A stretch of 64,000 nucleotides of DNA from Peromyscus leucopus (GCF_004664715.2 NC_051063.1:111018329-111082328), one strand, 5' to 3'. Shown: positions 24,564 through 35,083, counted from the first letter of the stretch. Translations and numbers: made by a program. The notes: generated from the letters alone by a model not told the origin.

Positions 24564-24604
<41 letters not shown>
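24563..24604. repeat. (GT)n microsatellite
   Basis: About 20 GT units, preceded by 'gtgcatgtgcgcgcc'. Confidence 0.96.
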
Positions 24605-24608
<4 letters not shown>

Positions 24609-24798
24609 CAAACATGTATGGTAATAAATAAATAAATTAGTTAATTAATTCAAAGCAAGTCATAATTCATTTGCTTTATGTCCAAATTGTTGGCCCCTGT
24701 GTCATGCCATAAATTATATGTTTAGCACCATTAAATCTTCATCCATCTGTGGAATCAAATATAGAAAATAGTTCAGAGAATTTAAGAAACTGTAACAT

Positions 24799-24964
24799 TA
24801 GCCGGGTGGCAGTGATGCACGCCTTTAATTCCAGCACTTGGGAGGCAGAACCAGGCAGATTTCTGTGAGTTCCAGGCCAGCCTGGTCTACAAAGCAAGAT
24901 CCAGGACAGGCACCAAAACTACACAGAGAAACCCTGTCTCGCAAAAAAAAAAAAAAAAAAAAAA
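24799..24964 (+). mobile_element. B1 SINE, sense
   Basis: Complete unit from 'gccgggtggcagtgatgcac' to 'gaaaccctgtctcgc' and 21 A. The flanks 'taacatta' and 'taacatct' suggest a short, imperfect target duplication. Confidence 0.95.
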
Positions 24965-26084
24965 TAGCTCTAACATCTTTTATGATGGCTTTTAGTGAAT
25001 TGTACGTGTTAAACTGGCCCAAAGAAATAACCTTACATGAGAGGTTTAATTTAAATTTGTGCTCTTATGCATAGTCTTTATGAGATCAAGTTGTTGATAT
25101 AAACAATCTTTTAATCCTGCATCATTTTTATTCTAACTTATGAATCAATATAGAAAGTGTATTCATTGAGCTAGGCATCATTGCTGTCAGATGGGTGCAT
25201 AAAGTAATCCAATGATAACCTGTCAATAATGCGTTTTTGAAAATGTTGAACTACTCTGAAATCTACTGCTAAGGGTAAAGTCACTCATATTAACACACAT
25301 TTCAAATTACCTTTGTAATTAAAAAATAGTCATCAAATATACCATAAAACAGCCTTCAAAAATAACCCATGCATTTTTATTTAAAAAATATTTAGTGGCT
25401 GAAGGGTAATAGACAATTGAGCTGGCTCCTAATGTGCTTTTATGGGACCAGAGGTTGAAAACATGTGTCATGAATCTCAAACATAAATGACAATCTTCGT
25501 ATCTTGCTTATGTATTTTTTCCTTACCCATATATCACTAATAAAAACTACTCAGAAAATTACTCCAGTTGGTTCACTGACACCCAGGTGCACCAGGGAGA
25601 CTCCACTTAAACAATCAGACTCCATCCCATATGTTCAGCTCTATTAAATTCTCCTGAGAGGAAATAGCTAGAAAAATGCAGCGCAGTCTTAGACGTTTGT
25701 CCCAGTCCATGGTGCCTGATCATCTAATTTATAGTTTCAAGAGGAAAAAAAAAAAAAAAAAAAAAAGAAAACACTGACCCAAGCCCGTTTATGATGGCCT
25801 AGCTCAAGATACTTACTGTATATGGAGTTGCTAATTTATCACCATACATTGAGTCACCTGATTTCCATTTGTTCTTTCCAATTAAAGATTATCTGGTTCA
25901 TAAATCTCTGGAATGAAAAAGCTTTTCACAGTCCTCATACTCTAAGATAAGCATAGATTCCCCTGAAGCAATACACAGGAGTTTTTCAAACTTTTCTTAC
26001 TGAATTCAAAATTCATTAAAAAATAAAGTAAAATAAAACGAATGCCAATAAGAGGCCTCGACAGACATCTGGCAGTGATACAAT
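24965..26084. other. Unique DNA with a poly(A) run
   Basis: No gene or family recognised. An isolated run of about 23 A at 25745-25767 has no SINE upstream that I can see. Confidence 0.5.
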
Positions 26085-26275
26085 CTTGAAAGGTTTGAAC
26101 TCTGAAGTTTCTACTGTTGCACATGGAGCCAGCACTGACAACTTGGCTTCTTTTTAGGAGTCCCACTGGGCAAAAGGAAAGAACTGAGTCCTAAGGTTGT
26201 CTTCTGTCCCCAAGTCTACATAAATGCATGCATACATGCAATAAATGAAAATTTAATAAAAACCTTAAAGAATAA
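26085..26275 (+). mobile_element. B3-type SINE, sense, degraded
   Basis: 'ctgagtcctaaggttgtc', 'ttctgtccccaagtctac' and a tail of 'aatgcatgcatacatgcaat' then A-rich sequence follow the order of a sense B3 3' half. Confidence 0.55.
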
Positions 26276-27138
26276 CAAAAGTGAGGCAAGAAAGTGCCAG
26301 CTTGGAAAGGAACTGCTGTGTGCTTTGGCCACAATGATAGCTCTCAAAAGGAAGGTTGTCCTATAAAAGCTCATCTCAGGGGTCACTCACTGTATTTGGT
26401 CACAATACCAAGTTTCAGTTTGTAAGGTTGTAATATACAAGTGAACAAAACTCTCATTCCAGATCTCCTTCCCCTCCCCTCTTTCCATTGTCCTATGTTA
26501 TTACTCTGCAGCTTGATGGGCCTGTGTGCAAAGGGGTGAGTGTGCAAAAGGAGTTTCCTAAAGAGCCATCGAGCATCATGTAGGAAAATGCCCTTTTCTA
26601 GACTGTATGGTTTGACATACTTAATCTTGCTGAAAATCCTTAAGTAATAAATTATGACTAGGAAGGTTCTTTAAGAATTGCTTCTATTGGAAGGTTAAAT
26701 TATAGCCCACTGGGTACATCAGAGGAGCCCAGATGAATGCATAATGGTCTCAAGATTAATGTTTTACAAGCAAAATGCATAACATGGGGCCAGCAGTTTG
26801 CACTAGAGATTACATTACAAATAACAATGTTAAGTTATGCTGTCACATAAAATGGAAATGAGAAATTTGGATGAAAGGGTGTGGAGGCATTTTATTTTAC
26901 CAAAAGCTACAGAAATTTTGTTATTTGGGGTATACCATGAAGAAGAAACCAAGTTATCTTTACCAAAACAATGTCTTTCCTTTATTTTGTTTTCTTACTA
27001 ATAGTCTAAACAATCATTTTTGGTCACCGAATGTAAGCAGTAAAGGTAGAAACATTTCAAGCTGCTGTAAGCTTATTTTTACCCTAAAATGTATAAATAC
27101 AGAGTCAATATTTTGTTCATTTTTTTCCTACTTTACAG
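26276..27138. other. Unique DNA upstream of the candidate exon
   Basis: No repeat recognised. This is one of the more repeat-free stretches, as expected around a conserved exon. A polypyrimidine tract occupies its right end. Confidence 0.45.
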
Positions 27139-27191
27139 GAAAAGATTGCCTTGATAATGGTTTCTGTGAAAATAAAACAGACTTCTTCACG
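27139..27191 (+). other. Candidate internal exon, 53 bp (gene unknown)
   Basis: A strong acceptor (pyrimidine-rich 'ttttttcctactttacag', 27121-27138) is followed 53 bp later by a consensus donor, 'acg' then 'gtaagt' (27192-27197). Two of the three frames are open. One reads 'KDCLDNGFCENKTDFFT', with two closely spaced cysteines and an N-glycosylation motif NKT, as in a secreted or membrane protein. The other reads 'EKIALIMVSVKIKQ'. At 53 nt it would change reading phase, so it needs neighbouring exons, which I cannot see in this window. I do not recognise the gene. It could be a chance pair of splice sites or an exon of a long non-coding RNA. Confidence 0.35.
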
Positions 27192-27289
27192 GTAAGTCCC
27201 TGGTGTTGAGCCAGTCATTTGAGTAATCCTATGTTTCTTTTCCTATTTCAAAAATTGAGTAATAAATCAAATAGAATATTGAGGTGTGA

Positions 27290-27439
27290 GCCAGGTGCTG
27301 GTGGTGTGCGCCTCTAATCCCAGTACTTGGGAGGCAGAGGCAGTTGGATCTCTGTGAGTTTGAGGCCAGCCTGGTCTACAGAGCTAGTTCCAGGACAGCT
27401 GAGGTTGTTGCACAGAGAAACCTTGTCTCAAAAAAAAAA
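27290..27439 (+). mobile_element. B1 SINE, sense (older subtype)
   Basis: It carries 'ctacagagctagttccagg' where the other sense B1 copies read 'gagatccagg'. Flanked by an 11-bp duplication with one mismatch, ATTGAGGTGTG (27279-27289) and ATTGTGGTGTG (27440-27450). Confidence 0.93.
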
Positions 27440-27450
27440 ATTGTGGTGTG

Positions 27451-29330
27451 TACTTTACAGACAAATGCATGCTGAGAATGTGTGACTTGATACCAAACGA
27501 ATCCCTATTCTTAGATTGCTCACAGTTCTGCTTTCCAGAGCTATTCACAGAGAAATGCACACTTCAACCCCAATAATTTAAATGTTAATAGTGTCTACTT
27601 ATATTTAGATGAATAAAAAAGCAGATATGTATTTTTTTTTATTGAAATACAACCACTGGTAACTTTTACCCTTATCAAACTCCAATCATGTAAATAAAGG
27701 TCAGTCTATTTTTATAAATGAATGTAAGTGAATAGCAAGATTTATGAAGAGTGGAACTTGGAATCAAACCTTGGTTCCTTTTGCCTACCCCTCATTCTGT
27801 CCTTGCTTGGCAATCACTCCCTGCTTCTGTGAGTGCAGATTCCCAGAAAACCACTGTGTCCATTTGTTTGTATTTTTTTAGCTTTTAGCACACAGTATTT
27901 AGCAGAGGAAAGGCAAAAGGGAGGTGGTTTGAGAAATAGTAGTGTGTCCAGATTTGAGCATATCTAACATTCAGTGCATACTTACTTATCAAAGAGCTGA
28001 CTTGTGTGGCCCCAGGGAGAAAGAAGGGAAATGAAAGAAACAATGTATGTAGTTGCTTGGCCAGTACTAGGATTCCTTTGAAATGTCAAGATCATAGGGA
28101 AAGTGACCTCAGGTAGAGTACACTAGGATGACACTTCTTGGGATGGAAAGACAGTTTGTAGGTAAGGAAGCACCATAGCCCAGCTTCTTCAGCTTCTTAC
28201 CTCTGATAATTTTCTTACTTCTTATAGATACCTCGACTCACTGGCTTTACTTTCTCTCTTTCCATTAATTGACTTGCAAACTAGTTCTGCTTTATGAAAC
28301 AGAGCCACATATGATGAACACCTTAAATACAACCAGACCTGTTGAATCTGGATTTCAAAAGATACTGATGAATGACTTTTACGACAGGAGATTTTTATGT
28401 ATTCAGAAAACAAAAACACACAGAAAAAAAAAAAAAACCCAAACATTTCTTATGCTCAATTCTGAATGTCCTTTTCTGATGGGCTTACTTTTAAGCTCTA
28501 AAACGTGATGCGGTCTTTTACATTATGTTGTGTACTCAGCAGTGAGGTGATTTCCCTGATGATGATAGTGTTGGCATATTAGCATTTAAATTCGAAGCTG
28601 AAACAATGAATGTGTGAAAGAGGAATTTAACACCTTCCAACTTTTTTATTCATAGCCGTAGATCATAGAAAAGCAGCAGCATTTGTGCAAACATATGTTT
28701 CACTTGTCAAGCTTCCATCCTTGGGGTCTTGCTTTGACCTTCAATTAACATTCTGAGTCATAGTCCCCTGAAACCATCTTAAAGGAGAATATTGACTGCT
28801 GAATACTTGGAAGAATTTCAGTCGTCTGACCTCTCTGTCTTTCTTTCTCTGTCTTTGTGTGTGAGAGAGCAATAGAGGTGAATAGAAAGAGAGAGAGACA
28901 GAAAGAGAGGAGAAAAACTCAATGTCAGCAAAAAGCCTTTACTGAACTTGAACTATATTGGAAGATTTTAGGCAGCTATAGACTTTACATTCCAAGCTAT
29001 GTCTCATCATATAGACTGGATATTATGGAATGTTTTTCAGCTCATAGAGGTAAGTAATACAAGGCTAAAATATACATAATACCAGTTTTTTTCTGTGACC
29101 CTTGCCAATACCTTATGTGCTGTACCATTGATTATTCTAAGTGGACATGTTCTACATTACCACTTCAACTGCTTCTGGATTCTTGCAGCCTTCACAATGA
29201 AAATCAAACTGTATGAAAAGCATTACATGGCCTTTCATTATTTAGTCCCTGCCTTCCTGCTAAACTTGGGATATCTCTATATGTTCTAACTGAAGTCTTT
29301 CATAAACAGGAGTGTGATGTGATTAGCCCA
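27451..29330. other. Unique DNA with a purine/pyrimidine-rich patch
   Basis: No gene supported. Positions 28825-28912 are low-complexity TCT-rich then AGAG-rich sequence. A consensus-like splice donor, GAG then GTAAGTA, lies at 29047-29056, but the upstream acceptor is poor, so no exon is called. Confidence 0.45.
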
Positions 29331-29518
29331 TGGGGGCTGGAGAGATAGTTCAGCAGTTAAGAGCACTGGCTGCTCTTACAGAGGTCCTGAGTTCAATTCC
29401 CAGCACACACATGGTGGCTTACAACCATCTTTATAGGACCTGATTCCCTCTTCTGGCATGCAGTTTTACATGTGGAGCACTCATGTATAAAATATAAGTA
29501 AATAAAATTTTTAAAAAA
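29331..29518 (+). mobile_element. B2 SINE, sense
   Basis: The tRNA-derived head 'gggggctggagagatagttc' with box-B-like 'gagttcaattcccag' leads into the B2 body and an AT-rich tail ending AATAAAATTTTTAAAAAA. Related flanks 'agtgtgatgtgattagcc' and 'agtgtgatagcc' suggest an imperfect duplication. Confidence 0.93.
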
Positions 29519-29882
29519 TGAAGTGTGATAGCCTTTTCAGCTGTTGTTTTTTTAACAGTTCAATCTCCTGTAAAGACAGAGGCGTTCAGATTATGTTATT
29601 AATTCTCTTCTCTGGCATCCTATTCTCAAAATCTACGATATCATGGAAAATGAACAAATAATTACATGCTAATGTACTATGAATATCTTTAGCCTTATTT
29701 TCCACAATCTATACAAATTTTCTATTTCCAAAACAGTGGTATCCATGCTGTAAATCAAGTAGTGGAGCAGTATGTTTATCAAAACATGCTTACTTTCTCC
29801 CATTTCTTTAAAGTTAATATCCTTTCAATGCACTCCATTGCTTCCTTCAAACTTTAGCTATGAGTGCAAATGAATAACCTAT

Positions 29883-30091
29883 CTTTTTTGTTGTTGTTGT
29901 TGTTTTGTTTTTGTTTTTTGTTTTGTTTGGCTTTGTTTTGTTTGGTTTGGTTTTTTGAGACAGGGTTCCTTGGTGTAGCTTTGGAACCTACCCTGGAATT
30001 TACTCTGTAGACCAGACTTGCCTTGAACTCACAGAGATCTGCCTGGCTCTGCCTCTTGAATGCTGGGATTATAGGGATGCGCCACATCTTT
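29883..30091 (-). mobile_element. B1 SINE, antisense, with expanded TTTTG tail
   Basis: A 70-bp T/G-rich tail (TTG and TTTTG units) precedes 'gagacagggttccttggtg' and the core to 'gctgggattatagggatgc'. The tail is an A-tail that has evolved into CAAAA-type units on the minus strand. Confidence 0.92.
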
Positions 30092-30461
30092 TTACTTAGA
30101 GCCCTACCTGGCCTCCCTGAAGTATCAACTGTTTTGGTTATATTGGCATTTTTGTCCATTCATGATGTGTTCAACATTCTACAGAAACTTCTAGTGTTTT
30201 GCTTTCTGCTGCTTCAAAATAAATAAGAGTTTTTCATAGATTTGGTCTTGTTTGGAATGTTCATTTAGTTTCTGTTCAAGTTAAAACTGCTGGAAAACTC
30301 AAGACAGGCTTAGTATTCTTTTTTGGTAACATCTATATTGTACTGTGAGATATAATCTCCCATTTTAATGAGTCTCTAATTCGTTTTGAGACATTTGTGT
30401 TTGTGCATATGTTCTAATTGTTTATATTGTTATCTCTTCCTTTTTAAAAGGAGATTTTATT

Positions 30462-30622
30462 GCCGGGTGACAGTGGTGCACACCTTTAATCCCAGGACTC
30501 GGGAGGCAGAGCCAGGAGGATCTCAGTGAGTTCAAGGCCAGCCTGGTTTACAGAGAGAGATCCAGGAAAGGCACCAAAACTACATAGAGAAACCCTGTCT
30601 TGAAAAATAAAATAAAGTAACA
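30462..30622 (+). mobile_element. B1 SINE, sense, host of a nested L1
   Basis: A complete B1, 'gccgggtgacagtggtgcac' to 'gaaaccctgtcttgaaaaat'. Its own duplication, GAGATTTTATT, is at 30451-30461 on the left. The right copy is at 31035-31045, beyond a later L1 insertion in the B1 tail. Confidence 0.93.
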
Positions 30623-30637
30623 AAAAAAGAGAGAGAT

Positions 30638-31022
30638 CCCGGTCCCACTGCTTGGATGTCTCCCAAACAGATCAAGCTAATCAACTGTTTCACTTATCCA
30701 GAGGGCCTGATCCAGTTGGGGGCTCCTCAGCTATTGGTTCATAGTTCATGTGTTTCCATTAGTTTGGCTATTTGTCCCTGTACTTTTTCCTCAGTGCATG
30801 AGCTGGCTGTTTGGAACCTGGGGCTTATGCAGGGACACTTGGCTCAGCCTGGGAGGAGGGGACTGGACCTTCCTGGACCGAATCTACCAGGTTGAACTCA
30901 ATCCCCAGGGGAGTCTTTGCCCTGGAGGAGATAGGAATGGGGGGAGGGGAGGACAAGGGAATCCGTGACTGATATGCAAAATTAAATTAAATTATAAAAT
31001 AAAATAAAAAATAAATAAAAGT
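30638..31022 (+). mobile_element. 5'-inverted (twin-primed) L1 3' end nested in B1 tail
   Basis: Positions 30638-30786 match the L1 3' UTR in reverse ('cagagggcctgatccagttg'), and about 30793-31022 match the next part of the same 3' UTR in sense ('gcatgagctggctgtttgg' to the A-rich end). In the sense copy at 11200-12950 these two stretches are adjacent, so this is one L1 whose 5' half is inverted. It is flanked by A6(GA)nT-type duplications at 30623-30637 and 31023-31039. Confidence 0.9.
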
Positions 31023-31045
31023 AAAAAAGAGAGAGAGATTTTATT

Positions 31046-31329
31046 TATCTATTTTTCCAGAATTTTATATATGTTGATAAGATTTGTTACACTTAACTTT
31101 TTCTAGACTAGCCCCATATCTCCTTCCCAAATTTATATTCTTTTTTAATATTTTATAACTCAATGAATCTAGTTAATGTTATCTGTATATGTATGAGGGT
31201 AGGGCCATCTGCTGAAGCACACACACTATGGATGTTTGAAAAACTAAAAAAAAAAACAAAAACAAAAATGAAAAACACCATTCATTTAAAAAAAAGAGTT
31301 TACTTGGAGTTAATCTACAAGGGGCTGGA
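31046..31329. other. AT-rich DNA
   Basis: No repeat is clear. An A-rich patch is at 31247-31300. Confidence 0.4.
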
Positions 31330-32290
31330 AAATTGCTCCTTTCAGAAACAACAGGCTATCAAGCAAAAGTCCAGTTTAAAGTCTAGGATATTTCCCTTCA
31401 AGATGTTGGTCAAAGGAATCTCAGAGAGTCCCCAAACAACACAGGGTATTGTTACTGCTTTTGGCTGGCCACCAGAACTTGATTGTATGATATTCTTACT
31501 AGAGATGGGGCACACTTTAGTCATAGGAAATGAAATAATTAAACCTGGTATTGACCAGGAACCTACCTCTCTCCTGGTTAGCTTTTATAGTGCTGTAAGG
31601 TTCTGTGTAGGCTTGTAGGGAGGAAAGTCATCAACAGTCTTACCTAATTGTGAACACCAATAGCTACAATATTGGAAATATGCCTGTGGATGCAGTAGTG
31701 CCAGGAATGTTATAGCCATACCCAAAAGGCTTCTGTTGGATCTAAAACCACCACGACAGGATGGAACTGAAAACTATGACTGTGTACTTATTGCTGAGGA
31801 GACATAAACCTTAGCAAAAAGCCTACTATAGTTATTTTGATACAAGGACGTATAACACGAAATGCCTTCTAAATATTTAACCTTACATGTATCTGTGAAG
31901 CTTTCATCCTCCATCAGAGAATTCTCCTTTTGCATAGATGGTAGTTAACACAGAAACTCACAATTGTTCAAAATGGGAGAATAAGTGACTGGGGAGTAGT
32001 CATCCACAAATTGGACATCTGTATCAACTCAATCCCTTAAACTCAAGGACCAGGAGGTAAAGGAGGCAGAATGATTGTAAAGTCACAGATTGGTCAAGAC
32101 TGCTGTGAAATATTGTCTTCTAGATATTCAAGGCCACTGCTTTTATGAGCTCACAACAGCAGCAGTCCCAGTTAGCATTACTACATGGGTTAGGGAGGGG
32201 GTCGCCAACGCCCATAAATATCTGAATACTATTGGGAGTTAATAGCTTCTGAGAAAGTAAGAATCCTTTTTCCTCAGGACTGTGGCCTCA
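31330..32290 (+). mobile_element. Old rodent L1-type 3' UTR repeat, sense, degraded
   Basis: The segment carries phrases common in mid-aged rodent L1 3' UTR copies: 'caggaatgttatagccat', 'aaaaggcttctgttggatc', 'gatggtagttaacacagaaa' and, near the end, 'ttgggagttaatagcttctg'. That last phrase relates it to copies at 39225, 41450 and 60215. There is no clear A-tail, and the family (Lx group versus another rodent retroelement) is not certain. The frame over 31163-31618 is not a gene in my view. Confidence 0.45.
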
Positions 32291-32693
32291 AAATTCTGTA
32301 TTCTTAAGAGAAGAATTTTATTTTTTTCTTTTTACAACCCTAGGCAACATTAGTAAAGCTTTTATTAAAAACAAAAACATTCAATTCCAAATTTCATTAT
32401 AGGCTGGTTGATTTTTTTTAAAATTTCATCCAGAATCTCATGGAAAAAACCTAGTGTCAAAGTGCATCTAAAATTGGAGAAATAATGCATGTATAAATGA
32501 TGCAACGTGATATGCTTTTATGGAATTTCTGGAATCACCCCTAAGGCCATTTGCTGACTACAAGTACCTGTTGCTGACATTCTTATAAAACCTGCAAGCA
32601 ACTGTTTTATACTGTTTTATGAGAAAAGTCAATATTCCTTCTAGGTCTTTTTGAAGTTAAAAAATAAATCATGTGGCAAAAAAAAATATGTTC
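32291..32693. other. Unique AT-rich DNA, insertion site of the chimera
   Basis: No gene. It ends in the left target site of the chimeric element. Confidence 0.55.
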
Positions 32694-32708
32694 AAGATTT
32701 CTATTGAC
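32694..32708 (+). repeat. Left target-site duplication of the chimeric retroelement
   Basis: AAGATTTCTATTGAC occurs here and again at 37632-37646. The first bases of the right copy cannot be separated from the A-tail, so the certain length is 13-15 bp. There is no mismatch, consistent with a recent insertion. Confidence 0.95.
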
Positions 32709-33800
32709 GGAGAAAAAAAGACGATTCAAGATGGCGGAGACAAGCAGACGCAGGTAGGCCTGTGGCGGCGGCCCACGGAGGTGGATGGGCCTGGTGGCAG
32801 CGGCCAACAGGGACATTTAGGCTCGGCAGCAGCTGGTGGAGACATTCAGGCCCAGCGGCGGCCCACGGAGGTGGACGGGCCCTGTGGCAGAGATAAGCAG
32901 ACGGAGGTGGTAGGACCGGCGGCGGCGGCCGACAGAGACATTCAGGCCCAGCGGCGGCCCACAGAGGTAGACGGGCCACGTGGCGGAGACGGGTGGACGC
33001 AGGTCGGGGACCCGTGGAGGTGGACGGACCCGGTGGCAGAGGCCGACAGGGACGTACAGGCCCAGCGGCAGCTGGCAGAGACATACAGGCCCGGTGGCAG
33101 CCTGCAGAGGTGGATGGGCCCGGCAGCAGTGACAGGCAGGGGTAGGTAGGCCCGCCACGGCAGCCGGCAGAGACATACAGGCCCGTTGATGGCCCGCAGA
33201 GGCAGACAGACCCAGCGGTAGCTGACAGGGACATACAGGCCCGGCGGCGGCGGAGACAAGTGGACGCAGGTGGGCCTGTGGCGGCGGGCCACAGAGGTGG
33301 ACAGGCCCAGGGACGGAGAGGGGTGGACGCAGCTTGGAGCGGGGACGCCCCCGGCCCCAACACCTGGGGAAGAGAATATCTCTGTGGGTCGGAACCAGGG
33401 CGGGTCTGGGCATTCCGTCTGGGGACAACCCAGGGCCCAGCTGCTGATCCTGTGAAACCCAACAACTTGGAGGTGTTGGTGAGACTACCCTGCTCAGCTG
33501 AAACCCATCTGGGAGAGGATTCACATGCCTACAGTTTGAAGTCTGAAGAAACGAGATCAGCTGAGGAGTTGATAAATGAACAAAACGTGACCTGGGAACA
33601 CAGAAGAAGGCGCTACCCAGCCACTAAACCAGATCACCAGAATCATAAGTATATAATTCACCGACTGAAATCAGCTGTCCCTGAAGAAACAGCCCAATAG
33701 CACCAATTTAACCAAGAACCACTACTAAACCAAGACTAAAAATTAGAACAAGAGAGGCACTCTCAGACACAGACACCACCTGCACCGCACAGAGGAAAAG
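32709..33800 (+). promoter_or_regulatory. L1 5' UTR / internal promoter, CpG-rich tandem motifs
   Basis: Positions 32709-33340 are built of diverged tandem motifs such as 'ggcggcccacggaggtgga' and 'gacatacaggccc', rich in CpG in an otherwise AT-rich region. Positions 33340-33800 are the non-repeated part leading to ORF1. In L1 this region carries the internal RNA polymerase II promoter. The extreme 5' end starts GGAGAAAAAAAGACG, so the element is probably complete at its 5' end. Long open frames on both strands here (for example minus 33465-32701) follow from the GC-rich repeat structure and are not called as genes. Confidence 0.85.
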
Positions 33801-35033
33801 ATGAGTAGACGCCAGAGCAAAAATACAGGCAACAACATAAAGACCTATATGGCAACATCAGAACCTAGTGATTCTACACCTGCAAGACACCATACCATGA
33901 CAGAAGAAACAGAAGAAATCAACCCTAAAAGTGACTTTAAGAAGATGATAGAGGCCCTTAAAGAAGAAATAAAACATTCCCTCAATGAGGAAATAAAAAC
34001 TTTCCTTAAAGAGGAAATGAAAAACTACCTTAAAGAGGAAATAAAAACTTTCCTTAAAGAGGAAATGAAAAACTCTCTTAAAGAGGAAATAAAAACTTCC
34101 CTTAAAGAGGAAATGAAAAACTCCATTAAAGGGGAAATAAAAAACTCCCTTAAAGAAATGGAAGAAAAAACGAACAAAAAATGGGAAGAAATCAAATCAA
34201 GCCAAGAAAAAGCAATTAAACAGATGAAAGAAACATTCCAAGATCTGAAAAATGAATTTGAGATAATAAAGAAAACACATGCTGAGGGAATGCTGAAAAC
34301 AGAAATCCTGACTAAACGAACAGGAACTATAGAAACAAGCATAACCAACCGATTGCAAGAGATGGAACAGAGAATCTCTGACACTGAAGACACGATAGAG
34401 AAAATAGATTCGTCAGTCAAAGAAAACACTAAAGACAAAAAAGTCGTAATACAAAACATCCAGGAAATTTGGGACACCATGAAAAGACCAAACCTAAGAA
34501 TAATAGGGGTAGAAGAAGGAGAAGAATACCAACTCAAAGGCACAGAAAATATATTCAACAAAATCATAGAAGAAAACTTTCCTAACCTAAAGAAAGAAAT
34601 ACCTATGAAGATACAAGAAGCTTACAGAACACCGAATAGGCTGGATCCAAAAAAAAAGTCCCCTCGCCACATAATAATCAAAACACTAAACACACAGAAC
34701 AAAGAAAAAATATTAAGAGCCGCAAAGGAAAAAGACCAAGTAACATATAAAGGTAAACCCATCAGAATAACACCAGACTACTCAATAGAGACTATGAAAG
34801 CTAGAAGATCATGGACAAATCTCATGCAGACACTAAGAGACCACGGATGCCAACCCAGATTATTATACCCAGCAAAACTCTTAATCACCATAGGCAGAGT
34901 AAACAAAATATTCCAGGATAAAACCAGATTTAATCAATACCTGTCTACAAACCCAGCCCTACAGAAAGCACTAGAAGGGAAAATTCAACCCAAAGAAGCT
35001 AAACATATCCATGAAAAATCAAGCAATAGATAA
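33801..35033 (+). CDS. L1 ORF1 protein (RNA-binding chaperone), intact, 410 aa
   Basis: ORF1p coats L1 RNA as trimers in cytoplasmic particles, acts as a nucleic-acid chaperone and is required for L1 mobility. The frame is complete, without stops or shifts. A basic N-terminus (residues 1-50) is followed by a long coiled-coil region (about 51-225), an RRM-type domain (about 230-315, beginning 'NLRIIGVEEGEEYQLKG' and with 'PRHIIIK' at 288-294) and a C-terminal domain (about 316-400, with 'ARRSW' at 334-338 and 'YPAKL' at 356-360). At 410 aa it is longer than the roughly 360-370 aa mouse protein. The extra length lies in eight 8-residue repeats at residues 54-117. The ATG follows an A-rich leader after the L1 5' UTR. 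Downstream ORF2 is cut off after about 20 codons, so any mobility would need ORF2 protein from elsewhere. Confidence 0.95.
   Translation: MSRRQSKNTGNNIKTYMATSEPSDSTPARHHTMTEETEEINPKSDFKKMIEALKEEIKHSLNEEIKTFLKEEMKNYLKEEIKTFLKEEMKNSLKEEIKTSLKEEMKNSIKGEIKNSLKEMEEKTNKKWEEIKSSQEKAIKQMKETFQDLKNEFEIIKKTHAEGMLKTEILTKRTGTIETSITNRLQEMEQRISDTEDTIEKIDSSVKENTKDKKVVIQNIQEIWDTMKRPNLRIIGVEEGEEYQLKGTENIFNKIIEENFPNLKKEIPMKIQEAYRTPNRLDPKKKSPRHIIIKTLNTQNKEKILRAAKEKDQVTYKGKPIRITPDYSIETMKARRSWTNLMQTLRDHGCQPRLLYPAKLLITIGRVNKIFQDKTRFNQYLSTNPALQKALEGKIQPKEAKHIHEKSSNR
33960..34151 (+). repeat. Eight tandem 24-bp units in ORF1 (octad repeat)
   Basis: The coding sequence repeats every 24 bp, giving octads of the form KEEIKTFL / KEEMKNSL. 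The two forms mostly alternate, so the larger unit is 48 bp. Third-position differences are few, indicating recent duplication or ongoing slippage. Each octad ends in L or I and carries I or M at position 5. Confidence 0.93.
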
Positions 35034-35083
35034 TCCCACACCAACATACACCACAGAAGGACAACACAACACAACCACAAAAA

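Noticed and set aside
31163..31618. A 151-codon frame.
   Set aside because: It starts in AT-rich DNA, crosses an A-run and enters an old L1-type repeat. Composition is not coding-like.
32701..33465. A 254-codon antisense frame (and a 235-codon one in another frame) across the L1 5' UTR, recalling primate L1 ORF0.
   Set aside because: The frames are low-complexity Pro/Ala/Ser/Cys-rich strings, as expected from GC-rich tandem repeats lacking stop codons. Several frames are open at once and none has a supported start or domain.
33260..33700. A 146-codon sense frame just upstream of ORF1.
   Set aside because: It lies in the L1 5' UTR and has no domain. Its end 100 bp before the ORF1 ATG is what an untranslated leader would show by chance.
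34025..34567. A 180-codon minus-strand frame within ORF1.
   Set aside because: A shadow of ORF1 produced by its lysine/glutamate-rich repeat coding. No independent support.
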